The notes under the pieces: model-generated | What the model saw: only the letters and a program-made list of their open reading frames with translations | What the model was told of the DNA's origin: nothing | Database searches by the model: none | In this document: piece by piece, positions 1 to 7,425 of the stretch | How positions within the stretch are numbered: position 1 is the stretch's first letter | Layout: every line of letters begins with the position of its first letter | Made by a program: the position numbers and the translations under genes | Assembly (NCBI RefSeq): GCF_030269765.1 | Contig: NZ_BSTX01000001.1 | Coordinates: 372,001 to 436,000, forward strand | From: Actinorhabdospora filicis | GTDB taxonomy: Bacteria; Actinomycetota; Actinomycetes; Mycobacteriales; Micromonosporaceae | Length of the DNA stretch: 64,000 nucleotides | Reading direction: 5' to 3'

Positions 1-488
1 GCGAGGGGGTCGAGTTCCTCGGGGCGGCGGAACGAGGTGACCACCATCGCGCTGCGGGGCGAGGAGGGCATGAGCCGGTCGATCTCGCGCCGGTCGACGG
101 CGTTGTCCACGAAGACCAGGATCGCCTTGTGGCTGGTCACGCTGCGGAACAGGCGGGCGCGGGCGGCCTCGTCGTCGGGGATCTCCTCGCGTGCAACGCC
201 CAGGGAGCGCAGGAAGCCCAGGAGGACGTCGCCGAGATCGGCGATCCCTCTGCGCCTCAGTTCACCGAGGTCGACGTAGAGGACGCCCTCGGTGAACGCC
301 TCGCTCGCGCGCAGCGCCGCCAGTACGGCCACGGCGGTCTTGCCCGAACCCGGCATGCCGGTGACCAGGATCAGCCTGGGCACCGTGCGGCCGTCGGCGG
401 GCGCGGAGAGGACATCGAGTTCGCGCGCCTCGTCGTCCCGGTTGAAGAAGATCCGTGGCGCGGCAGGCAGCTCTTGTGGTTTCCGCAC
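1..488 (-). CDS. NB-ARC ATPase protein, AfsR/LuxR-like (partial, C-terminus beyond window)
   Basis: Read on the minus strand from a GTG at 486-488 with a GGGGGAG ribosome site just upstream, the frame stays open to the left edge, so only about 162 N-terminal residues are present. It shows a Walker A loop (GMPGSGKTA, about residue 45) after a short FFNRDDEARELD lead-in, then a hydrophobic Walker B strand (ILVFVDNA) and an SAMVVTSFRRPEEL segment. This is the usual order of STAND/NB-ARC ATPases in actinomycete regulators. There is no DNA-binding domain before the ATPase, unlike the AfsR-like gene at 32.8 kb, so it is probably an NB-ARC plus TPR signalling protein. The C-terminal repeat region cannot be seen. 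Confidence 0.75.
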   Translation of the reverse strand, partial: MRKPQELPAAPRIFFNRDDEARELDVLSAPADGRTVPRLILVTGMPGSGKTAVAVLAALRASEAFTEGVLYVDLGELRRRGIADLGDVLLGFLRSLGVAREEIPDDEAARARLFRSVTSHKAILVFVDNAVDRREIDRLMPSSPRSAMVVTSFRRPEELDPL

Positions 489-570
489 GACTCTCCCCCG
501 CTCACCGTCCCCGAACGCGCACCGCCCACCATACGTCCCGATCCGTGCGCGGGGGAAGTACGGTGACGGC

Positions 571-1023
571 ATGCGCGAAGCCCTGGTCACGCTCGCCGGT
601 GAGATCGACGCCCCCGTCCAGCGGGTGGCCGGCCTGCTGCTCACCGTCCACGAAGGCCCGGTCGGCGAGGAGAACCTCTGGCTGCTGAGCGGGATGGGCG
701 CCACGCGCGTGTCGGGCGGGCCGGGGCGGTTCGCGGTGGCCTATCCCGGCGGGAACCTGACCGTGGACGTCGACCGCGAGGCGGGCACGATCGCCGCGCA
801 GGGCGGGTGGTGGTACCGGGGCGAGTGGGCGCTCACCGGGCGGGAGGGCGGGACGCTGCTGACGCATCGCGTCCGCAACGTCGCGGGGGCGGGCTCGCGG
901 TGGGCGGTGCCGCTGGCCAACAACTTCTTCCGCGGCTTCCCCGAGCGCACCCGGCAGGGCTTCCTGGCGGGCCTGACGCGCGTCGGCGAGCACCTGGGCT
1001 GCGCCACGCGGCTAGTGCCCTAG
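571..1023 (+). CDS. Uncharacterised 150-aa protein (SRPBCC-like?)
   Basis: The protein is 150 aa and starts at an ATG about a dozen bases after a GGGGGAAG stretch. It has an N-terminal beta-rich part, a middle rich in Gly and Trp (GGWWYRGEWALTG) and a C-terminal helix (FPERTRQGFLAGLTRVGEHL). That layout, strands followed by a long closing helix, resembles START/SRPBCC ligand-binding folds, but I recognise no family motif, so the assignment is only inference. No signal peptide or membrane segment is seen. It is divergent from the NB-ARC gene (82 bp apart) and its end overlaps the convergent membrane protein gene by 12 bp. Confidence 0.65.
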   Translation: MREALVTLAGEIDAPVQRVAGLLLTVHEGPVGEENLWLLSGMGATRVSGGPGRFAVAYPGGNLTVDVDREAGTIAAQGGWWYRGEWALTGREGGTLLTHRVRNVAGAGSRWAVPLANNFFRGFPERTRQGFLAGLTRVGEHLGCATRLVP

Positions 1024-1422
1024 CCGCCGCGAGATCTCCGTCCACAGGTTCACGTCGAAGCTCACGTACACCGACGCCCAGATCACGCACGCCACGAACA
1101 CCAGCCCGGCGGCGCCGATGAGGACCCGGACCGTCCAGTGCCGCCGCTTGATCCAGTCGAGCCAGCGGGTGAGCTGCCGCTTGGTGAAGGTGAAGAGCCG
1201 GTGGGCCCAGTGGAACTCCAGGGCCAGGATCGCCAGTCCGGCCAGGACGATCGCCCAGCCCGGTCCCGGGAACGGGATCAGCACGATCCCCAGCGCGATG
1301 ACGGCGGTCCCGAGGACGCCGACGGCGATCTTGAGGGTGAGGCTGCCGGAGCGGGTGCGCCGGACGCGGTCCAGCCAGGCGTGCAATGGCCGCTGCCGCG
1401 GTGTCTCCTCCTCGTCCGTCAT
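1012..1422 (-). CDS. TIGR02611/PGPGW-type membrane protein
   Basis: This 136-aa protein has a hydrophilic Arg-rich N-terminus, a hydrophobic pair of segments around residues 30-68 containing the signature FPGPGW, a basic stretch (TKRQLTRWLDWIKRR) and another transmembrane segment near residues 97-118. The PGPGW signature defines the actinobacterial putative transmembrane family TIGR02611, whose function is unknown. Topology is predicted by eye as three membrane segments. It converges on the small unknown gene with a 12-bp overlap and reads away from the ssgB-like gene, so it probably has its own promoter in 1423-1635. Confidence 0.8.
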   Translation of the reverse strand: MTDEEETPRQRPLHAWLDRVRRTRSGSLTLKIAVGVLGTAVIALGIVLIPFPGPGWAIVLAGLAILALEFHWAHRLFTFTKRQLTRWLDWIKRRHWTVRVLIGAAGLVFVACVIWASVYVSFDVNLWTEISRRLGH

Positions 1423-1591
1423 CGCCGCCCTCTCGACGTGGTCACTAGACGGTACCGAAACACTACGGTGGCGGGATGCCGATGGTCCGGTTTGCGTTGA
1501 TCCGTGGTCACTTCACCCGGACGCGATTCCCCAAGTAGCACCGATCAGGGGGTACGGAGCTCTCCGTGGTGGTAAGACCACAAGTGAACAT

Positions 1592-1616
1592 GGTGGGCAC
1601 CGGGAAGGGGCCCACC
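1592..1616 (+). promoter_or_regulatory. Leader hairpin upstream of ssgB-like gene
   Basis: Seven-base arms GGTGGGC (1592-1598) and GCCCACC (1610-1616) are perfect complements around an 11-base loop. The structure ends 19 bases before the ATG of the SsgB-like gene, with the GGGGGG ribosome site just after it. A smaller dyad, GTGGT-AAG-ACCAC, lies just before it. It could affect translation or be an operator; the role is inferred. Confidence 0.35.
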
Positions 1617-1635
1617 CAAGTGCCGGGGGGCAGAC

Positions 1636-2073
1636 ATGGCTACGACACAACCGGTCACCATCGAGGTCGACACGTCGATGCGCCTGGTCGCGCCCGATTT
1701 CGCCACGCTCGCCGTCCGCGCGAGCCTGCGCTACGACCAGCGGGATCCGTACGCGGTCCACGTGGTGTTCCACCCGGACGGCGAGGGCGGCGAGTCGATC
1801 AGCTGGTCCTTCGCCAGGGAGCTGCTCGCCACCGGTCTGGCCGAACCCTCCGGAATAGGGGACGTCCGCGTGTGGCCGTGGAACACGCCGCGCGGCGAGG
1901 CCATCGCCCTCGCCCTGTCGTCGCCGGACGGGAACGCGCTGTTCGAGGTGCCCCGCAACGTGCTCACCCGGTTCCTGCGGCGCACCTACGGTGTGGTCCC
2001 GCGCGGCCGGGAGTCGGAGCACCTCGACGTGGACCAGGCGCTCACGCGCCTGCTCGCCGAACGGGAGAAGTGA
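1636..2073 (+). CDS. ssgB: SsgA/SsgB-family sporulation and cell-division regulator
   Basis: This 145-aa protein matches SsgA-like proteins (SALPs) end to end. It starts MATTQPVTIEVDTSMRLV and contains the family-typical YDQRDPYAVHVVFH and ISWSFARELLATGL segments, with a basic linker and an acidic C-terminus. In Streptomyces SsgB recruits FtsZ to sporulation septa. These proteins occur only in morphologically complex actinomycetes, so the gene is also a taxonomic marker. The start follows a GGGGGGCAGAC ribosome site. The gene stands alone between a divergent membrane gene and a terminator hairpin at 2192-2215. SsgB as opposed to another SALP is inferred from how well the length and motifs are kept. 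Confidence 0.88.
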   Translation: MATTQPVTIEVDTSMRLVAPDFATLAVRASLRYDQRDPYAVHVVFHPDGEGGESISWSFARELLATGLAEPSGIGDVRVWPWNTPRGEAIALALSSPDGNALFEVPRNVLTRFLRRTYGVVPRGRESEHLDVDQALTRLLAEREK

Positions 2074-2191
2074 CCGCTCGTCCCGGCGAAGCCTCGCCCA
2101 CGTTTCCGGCACACGGGGCGTGGGCGTGAACGGCCCGGGACGACGGTCTCCCACGGGGGAAGCGAACGCGAAATCGGAGATGGACGTGAGG

Positions 2192-2215
2192 GGCGGCCCG
2201 CGAGAGCGGGCCGCC
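2192..2215. terminator. Bidirectional terminator hairpin
   Basis: A perfect 10-bp stem GGCGGCCCGC / GCGGGCCGCC encloses a GAGA tetraloop. It lies between the convergent ends of the ssgB-like gene and the GNAT gene. There is no U-run, which is common in high-GC actinobacterial terminators. Confidence 0.7.
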
Positions 2216-2243
2216 TTCGAGACCCGCTAGCGCGGGCCGCCGG

Positions 2244-3128
2244 TCACAGCTCGATCGCCCGGAACTGGTAGACGGTCCGGTACCCGAGGCGCTCGTACAG
2301 CCCGATCGCCAGGGTGTTGGTGCCGTGCACATTGAGCTTGAGGTGCGTCGCGCCGTCGGCGACGGCGAGGTTCTCGCCGTGCAGCATCGCGGCCCTGCCG
2401 TAGCCCTTGCCGCGGTGGGCGGGGTCGGCGACCACGTCGAAGATGAAGTGGGTGCCCGGCTCGTAGAAGGCCTTCACCCAGATGGTGGCGACCCATTCCC
2501 CGCCGGCGACGAGCTTGTGCAGGTGGTGGCCCTCGGTGTCGGCGCCCTGCGGGAGCAGCGCGGCGAACTCCTTCTCGGCCTCCGGCAGCAGCTCCTCCAG
2601 GGTGCCCAGGCCGTTCTCGGCGTTCAGTTCGGCGTAGCCCTGGACGCTCTCGGCGCGCCAGGCGTCGAAGTCGGCCCCGGTGAGGCGCTCGGCGGTGACG
2701 CCCTCGGGCAGCGGCTTCGCCCCGGCCAGCTCCAGGTTCATGTGCTGCGAGGTGACGACCAGGCCCTCGACGAGCGCGGCCTGGGCGGCGTCCTCGGGCT
2801 GGAGGTTGACGCGGACGAGGGCCGCGCCGCGCGAGCGGGCGTGCTCCACGGCGGCGGCCAGCGCTGCGCGGGCGTGGCCCTTGCGGCGGTGGGCGGGGTC
2901 GATGACGATGTCGTCGAGGAGCATCTGGACCGGCTGCTGCCCGGGGACGTCGCTCATGGCCAGCAGGCCGACGTGCTCACCCCCGGTGTGCAGGGCGAAC
3001 TCGAACCTGCTGTCCGCGGGCTTCTCGCGGCGGCGCTCGACGCGCTGGCGGTAGCCCTCGGGGAGCCGCTCGCGCCAGTCGGCCTCCCAGGCGGCGACGT
3101 CGGCGGGGGTGGCGTGACGTAGATCCAT
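2244..3128 (-). CDS. Tandem-domain GNAT N-acetyltransferase
   Basis: From the ATG at 3128 the protein is 294 aa and holds two GNAT folds in series. Each has the acetyl-CoA-binding motif A: DIVIDPAHRRKGHARAAL in the first half and DVVADPAHRGKGYGRAAM in the second. The C-terminal domain ends with the classic LYERLGYRT motif B. Double-GNAT proteins of about 300 aa include mycothiol synthase MshD, but I cannot see MshD-specific residues, so the substrate is open. An upstream in-frame start at 3164 would add 12 residues. The gene follows hutH on the same strand by 40 bp and may be co-transcribed with it. Confidence 0.85.
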   Translation of the reverse strand: MDLRHATPADVAAWEADWRERLPEGYRQRVERRREKPADSRFEFALHTGGEHVGLLAMSDVPGQQPVQMLLDDIVIDPAHRRKGHARAALAAAVEHARSRGAALVRVNLQPEDAAQAALVEGLVVTSQHMNLELAGAKPLPEGVTAERLTGADFDAWRAESVQGYAELNAENGLGTLEELLPEAEKEFAALLPQGADTEGHHLHKLVAGGEWVATIWVKAFYEPGTHFIFDVVADPAHRGKGYGRAAMLHGENLAVADGATHLKLNVHGTNTLAIGLYERLGYRTVYQFRAIEL

Positions 3129-3168
3129 CGCCGGAGCGTAGCTCGCCCCGGCGACGGATCGCACACCG

Positions 3169-4713
3169 CTAGATCCAGCCGCCCGCGCGGGCCAGTTCCA
3201 CGATGTCGGAGCGCATCGCGCGCACGCCCTCGATCTGCGGGGTCATCTCGCGGTCGACCATCATGGCGGGCACGTCGCGGCGGACGCGGGCGTGCACGGC
3301 GCCGGTCGCCGGTCCGGGCACCGCCACGTCGGCGCGCAGGTCGAGGCCCTGCGCCGCGCACAGCACCTCGATGGCCAGGACGGTGCGCGCGTTGTCGATG
3401 ACCTCGTGGGCCTTGCGGACCGCGTGCCAGCCCATCGACACGTGGTCCTCCTGGTTGCCCGAGGTCACGATCGAGTCGACGCTGGCGGGGTGGCACAGGA
3501 CCTTGTTCTCGCTGACCACGCTCGCGGCGGTGTACTGGGCGAGCATGAAGCCGGAGTTGGTGCCGGCGTCGGGTGCCAGGAACGGCGGCAGGCCGCGCGA
3601 GGTCGCCGGGTCCAGCATCCGGTACACGCGGCGCTCGGCGATGCTGGCCAGCTCGGCCACGGCCATCGCGAGGGCGTCGGCGGCGAAGGCCAGGGGCTGG
3701 CCGTGGAAGTTGCCGGTGCTCATGACCTCGTAGCCGCCGTCGTTGTCGGTGACGACGACGGGGTTGTCCACGACCGAGCCGAGCTCGATGGTGATGACGC
3801 GGCGGCAGTGCGCGATCAGGTCGCGCGAGGAGCCGTGCACCTGCGGCGCGCAGCGCAGCGAGTAGGAGTCCTGCACGGCGTGGTCGGACCAGCGGTGGCT
3901 GGCCAGCAGCGGGCTGTCGGCCAGCAGGCGCCGCAGGTTCGCCGCCGAGGCCAGCTGCCCCGGGTGGGGGCGGATGACCTGGACGCGCTCGTCATAGGCG
4001 CGGTCGGTGCCGAAGAGGGCCTCCACCGACATCGCGCAGGCGATGTCGGCGAGCTCGCACAGCTCCTCGGCGTCCACGATGGCCAGGGCCAGTACGGCCT
4101 GCATCGGCTCGGTGCCGTTGATGAGGGACAGGCCCTCCTTCGGCTCCAGGACCAGCGGGGTGAGCCCGTGCTCGGCGAGGACCTCGGCGGCGGGGCGGCC
4201 CTCCTTGGGGCCGCCGGGGGCCTTGAGGCGTCCCTCGCCGATGAGCGGCAGCGCCAGGTGCGCCAGCTGCGCGAGGTCCCCGGAGGCGCCCACGGAGCCC
4301 TTGGAGGGGATCACCGGCAGGAGGTCGGCGTTCAGGAGGTCGATGAACAGTTTCGGGAGGTCGATGCGGACCCCGGAGTGCCCGGCGGACAGGGTCCGGG
4401 CGCGCAGGAGCAGCAGCGCGCGGACGACCTCGTCCGGCAGCGGCTCGCCGACTCCGGCGGCGTGGCTGCGCACGAGCGCGAGCTGGAGCGCGGCGAGGTC
4501 CTCGGAGCCGATCGTGGTGTCGGCGAGGGCGCCGAATCCGGTGGTCACGCCGTAAACGACGTCCTTGCGGTTGACGGCGTCGACGACGACGCCCCTGCTG
4601 GGGGCCATCTTCTCGGCGAGGTACGGGCCAAGGCTTACACGCGCACGGCGGTGTGCGACATCGACGACGTCTTCGACCGTGAGCGCGTCTCCGGTCAGTG
4701 GAAGATCACGCAT
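3169..4713 (-). CDS. hutH: Histidine ammonia-lyase
   Basis: This 514-aa enzyme deaminates L-histidine to trans-urocanate, the first step of histidine breakdown, in the cytoplasm. It has the MIO-cofactor triad Ala143-Ser144-Gly145 inside GSVGASGDLAQLAH, the catalytic-loop motif YGVTTGFG (about residues 54-61) and the conserved QLALVRSHAAGVG. Length and motif order match bacterial HutH. Other lyases of this fold (PAL, TAL, aminomutases) are possible, but the RSHA context and full HutH-like length favour histidine. No other hut genes are nearby, so the rest of the pathway must be elsewhere. It is divergent from the TrmH-type gene with 93 bp between starts. Confidence 0.92.
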   Translation of the reverse strand: MRDLPLTGDALTVEDVVDVAHRRARVSLGPYLAEKMAPSRGVVVDAVNRKDVVYGVTTGFGALADTTIGSEDLAALQLALVRSHAAGVGEPLPDEVVRALLLLRARTLSAGHSGVRIDLPKLFIDLLNADLLPVIPSKGSVGASGDLAQLAHLALPLIGEGRLKAPGGPKEGRPAAEVLAEHGLTPLVLEPKEGLSLINGTEPMQAVLALAIVDAEELCELADIACAMSVEALFGTDRAYDERVQVIRPHPGQLASAANLRRLLADSPLLASHRWSDHAVQDSYSLRCAPQVHGSSRDLIAHCRRVITIELGSVVDNPVVVTDNDGGYEVMSTGNFHGQPLAFAADALAMAVAELASIAERRVYRMLDPATSRGLPPFLAPDAGTNSGFMLAQYTAASVVSENKVLCHPASVDSIVTSGNQEDHVSMGWHAVRKAHEVIDNARTVLAIEVLCAAQGLDLRADVAVPGPATGAVHARVRRDVPAMMVDREMTPQIEGVRAMRSDIVELARAGGWI

Positions 4714-4806
4714 AGGGCAGACACTAACCGTCGCGGGTCCAGCGCGGTCGCGGTGGGGACATACCCGCGGCTGCGTAGAGTGAGCCGGTCGAGGGGAGAT
4801 CGTCGG

Positions 4807-5625
4807 GTGTCGGGCCGGTCGTACGTGGGACGCAGGAACGCGACGTTCCAGCAGTGGGAGTCGCTGCTGGTCAACCGGAAGAAGCGGCAGCGTGCGGGCG
4901 CCTTCCTGGTGCAGGGGGTGCGCCCGGTGACGATGGCCGCGCGCGCCGGGTGGCCGGTGTCGGCGGTGCTGTGCCGGGCCGAGACGCGCCTGTCGGAGTG
5001 GGCCCGGGGGGTGCTGGACCAGGTCGGCGCGCCGGTGGCGGAGGTCTCAGCCGAGCTGATCGCTGAATTGGGCGAGCGGCCCGAGGAGCCACCCGAGGTG
5101 CTGCTGGTGGCGGACATGCCCGCCGACGACCTGTCGCGCATCGAAGTCGGCCCGGGTTTCCTGGGCGCGGTCTTCGACCGGCCCACCAGCCCCGGCAACA
5201 TCGGGACGCTGATCCGCTCCGCCGACGCCTTCGGGGCCTCGGGGGTGATCGTGACCGGGCACGCCGCCGACGTCTACGACCCGCGCGCGGTGCGGGCCTC
5301 GACGGGTTCGCTGTTCGCGGTGCCGACGGTCCGCGCGGCCTCGCACGCGCCGGTGGTGGACTGGGCGCGCACGCATCCGGGGCTGGTCATCGCCGCCACC
5401 GACGAGGCGGGCACGGTCGAGCTGGCCGACCTGGACCTGACCCGGCCGACGCTGCTGCTCATCGGCAACGAGACAGCCGGGCTGAGCCAGGGCTGGCGCG
5501 AGGCCGCCGACGTCCTGGTGCGCATCCCGATGGGCGGCACGGCGAGTTCCCTGAACGCCGCGACGGCGGCGACGATCGCGTTCTACGAGGCGCGGGTGCA
5601 GCGCGACCGGGGACGGCGGGGATGA
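4807..5625 (+). CDS. TrmH/SpoU-family RNA 2'-O-methyltransferase
   Basis: From the GTG at 4807, preceded by GAGGGGAGAT, the protein is 272 aa. An N-terminal substrate-binding part (about residues 1-110) is followed by a SPOUT knot domain. The three SpoU motifs are visible: DRPTSPGNIGTLIRSADAFG (motif 1), LLLIGNETAGLS (motif 2) and VRIPMGGTASSLNAATAATI (motif 3). Enzymes of this class use S-adenosylmethionine to methylate a ribose in rRNA or tRNA. The exact target cannot be told from sequence. A TAGAGT hexamer at 4776-4781 is a plausible -10 box. Confidence 0.88.
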   Translation: MSGRSYVGRRNATFQQWESLLVNRKKRQRAGAFLVQGVRPVTMAARAGWPVSAVLCRAETRLSEWARGVLDQVGAPVAEVSAELIAELGERPEEPPEVLLVADMPADDLSRIEVGPGFLGAVFDRPTSPGNIGTLIRSADAFGASGVIVTGHAADVYDPRAVRASTGSLFAVPTVRAASHAPVVDWARTHPGLVIAATDEAGTVELADLDLTRPTLLLIGNETAGLSQGWREAADVLVRIPMGGTASSLNAATAATIAFYEARVQRDRGRRG

Positions 5626-5665
5626 GGGACGGCAGGGAGGGCCGCGCGCCGCTAGCCTCGCGGGC

Positions 5666-6250
5666 ATGACCAACCCCCACCTGGAGCACGTGCCCTTCGG
5701 CGAGACCGGCATCATGCCCGACTTCGCCTCCTGGCACACCTTCCCGTTCGAGGGCGATCTGCGCCTGAAGCCCTTCACGCCGCCGGTGGCGCCGGAGCCG
5801 CCCCGCCACGGCGCCGGCGGCGTGGACTGCGGGACCTGCGCGCGGCCCGACGCGTCATTCGTGTGGACCGACGAGCACTGGCGCGTCGGGACGACGAAGG
5901 CGCCCACCGGGCTCCCGGCCGTGCTGTTCCTGTACCCGCGCGCCCACCACGACCTGGTGGACATGCCACCGGAGCTGGCCGCCGGGTACGGGCCGATGAT
6001 CCAGCGCGTGGAGCGCGCCTACCTCGCGCTGGGCGGCATCGCCCGCGTGCAGCAGGCGCGGTGGGGCGACGGTTCGGAGCACCTGCACCTGTGGTTCTTC
6101 GGGCGCCCCGAGGGGATGGTCCAGCTGCGCGGCACGTTCCTGTCGCTGTGGGACGACGTGCTGCCGCCGGTGCCGGAGGACCGCTGGCGCGCCGGTCTCT
6201 CCGCGATCGCCGCGCACCTGGCGGAGGGCGGCGGCACCGCGCACGTCTAG
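5666..6250 (+). CDS. HIT-like (histidine-triad) protein with CxxC
   Basis: This 194-aa protein has a DCGTCARPD segment (CxxC, about residue 54) and, near the C-terminus, GSEHLHLWFFGRP, which reads as a histidine-triad H-x-H-x signature. The stretch AVLFLYPRAHHDLVDMPPELAAGYGPMIQRVERAYLAL corresponds to the strand and helix before the triad in HIT proteins. HIT enzymes hydrolyse or transfer nucleotidyl groups. The family link is by motif only and the substrate is unknown. The stop overlaps the convergent ackA end by 4 bp. Confidence 0.7.
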   Translation: MTNPHLEHVPFGETGIMPDFASWHTFPFEGDLRLKPFTPPVAPEPPRHGAGGVDCGTCARPDASFVWTDEHWRVGTTKAPTGLPAVLFLYPRAHHDLVDMPPELAAGYGPMIQRVERAYLALGGIARVQQARWGDGSEHLHLWFFGRPEGMVQLRGTFLSLWDDVLPPVPEDRWRAGLSAIAAHLAEGGGTAHV

Positions 6251-7425
6251 GAGACCAGCGCCAGGGCCTGCGTGGCGATCTCCAGTTCCTCGTCGGTGGG
6301 CACCACCAGGACCGTCACCGGCGAGCCCGGCGCCGAGATGACCGGCCCGCCGCGCTCGTTGCGGTCGTGGTCGAGGCGGACGCCGAGGTCGCCGAGCCCG
6401 GTGAGGGCGTGCTCGCGGACGCGCGCGTTGTTCTCGCCGACCCCGGCGGTGAACACCACCGCGTCGGTGTGCCCGAGGACGGCCATGTAGGCGCCGACGT
6501 ACTTGCGCACGCGGTGGCAGTAGACGTCGAGGGCGAGCCGGGCGTCCTCGTCGCCGTTGTCGATGAGCTTGATCAGCTCGCGCATGTCGTTGACGCCGGA
6601 CAGCCCGAGGAGCCCGGAACGGCGGTTGAGCGCGTCGTCGAGGTCGTCGACGGTGAGCCCGGCGGCGCGGCGCAGGTGGAAGATCACGCCGGGGTCCACG
6701 TCGCCGCTGCGGGTGCCCATGACCAGGCCCTCCAGCGGCGTGAGGCCCATGGAGGTCTCCACGCACACGCCGCCGCGCACCGCCGAGACGGAGGCGCCGT
6801 TGCCCAGGTGCAGCACGATCACGTTGACGTCGGCGGGCCCGCAGTCCAGCAGGCGCGCCGACATGCGGGAGACGTAGGCGTGGGAGGTGCCGTGGAAGCC
6901 GTAGCGGCGGACGCCGTACTCGGCGCGCCACTCGCGGGGCACGGCGTAGGTGTGGGCGTGCGGCGGGAGGGTCGCGTGGAACGCGGTGTCGAAGACGGCG
7001 ACGTGCGGGACGTCCGGGAACACCTCGCGCGCGACCTGGATGCCCTTGAGGTTGGCGGGGTTGTGCAGGGGCGCCAGGTCCGAAAGGGACGCGATGACCT
7101 CGCAGACCTCGTCGGTGACGAGGGTGGGCGCGGTGAAGCGCTCGCCGCCGTGCACGACGCGGTGGCCGACGGCGGCGAGGTGGACGGCGGCCAGGTCCGG
7201 CCCGGCCTCGGCGAAGGCGGCGAGCATGGCGCGCATCCCGGCGGCGTGGTCGGCGACGGGCTCACGCCGCTCGACCTCCCCGGCGGGACCGCGGTGGGTG
7301 AGCAGCCCCTCGGACTCGCCGATGCGTTCCACGGCGCCCTTGGCGACGGCGTGGCCCGAGGGCAGGTCGAGGAGCCGGTACTTGATCGAGGACGAACCCG
7401 AGTTGACGACGAGCACCTGTGTCAC
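6247..7425 (-). CDS. ackA: Acetate kinase
   Basis: This 392-aa protein interconverts acetyl phosphate plus ADP and acetate plus ATP. It opens with VLVVNSGSSSIKYRL, the ASKHA nucleotide-binding start typical of acetate kinase. It then shows GHRVVHGG, FDTAFHATLP, RYGFHGTSHAYVS, HLGNGASVSAVRGG, DTSMG-like ETSMGLTPLEGLVMGTRSGDVDPG and FTAGVGENNARVRE, all hallmark motifs in the right order. The GTG start at 7425 overlaps the stop of pta by 4 bp (GTGA), so translation is probably coupled. Length is normal for the family. Confidence 0.97.
   Translation of the reverse strand: MTQVLVVNSGSSSIKYRLLDLPSGHAVAKGAVERIGESEGLLTHRGPAGEVERREPVADHAAGMRAMLAAFAEAGPDLAAVHLAAVGHRVVHGGERFTAPTLVTDEVCEVIASLSDLAPLHNPANLKGIQVAREVFPDVPHVAVFDTAFHATLPPHAHTYAVPREWRAEYGVRRYGFHGTSHAYVSRMSARLLDCGPADVNVIVLHLGNGASVSAVRGGVCVETSMGLTPLEGLVMGTRSGDVDPGVIFHLRRAAGLTVDDLDDALNRRSGLLGLSGVNDMRELIKLIDNGDEDARLALDVYCHRVRKYVGAYMAVLGHTDAVVFTAGVGENNARVREHALTGLGDLGVRLDHDRNERGGPVISAPGSPVTVLVVPTDEELEIATQALALVS

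Noticed and set aside
3292..4806. Long plus-strand open frame through the hutH region
   Set aside because: It is the mirror of hutH in high-GC DNA, with low-complexity Gly/Val/Ala composition. Only its last part, from the GTG at 4807, is a real gene (TrmH-type).
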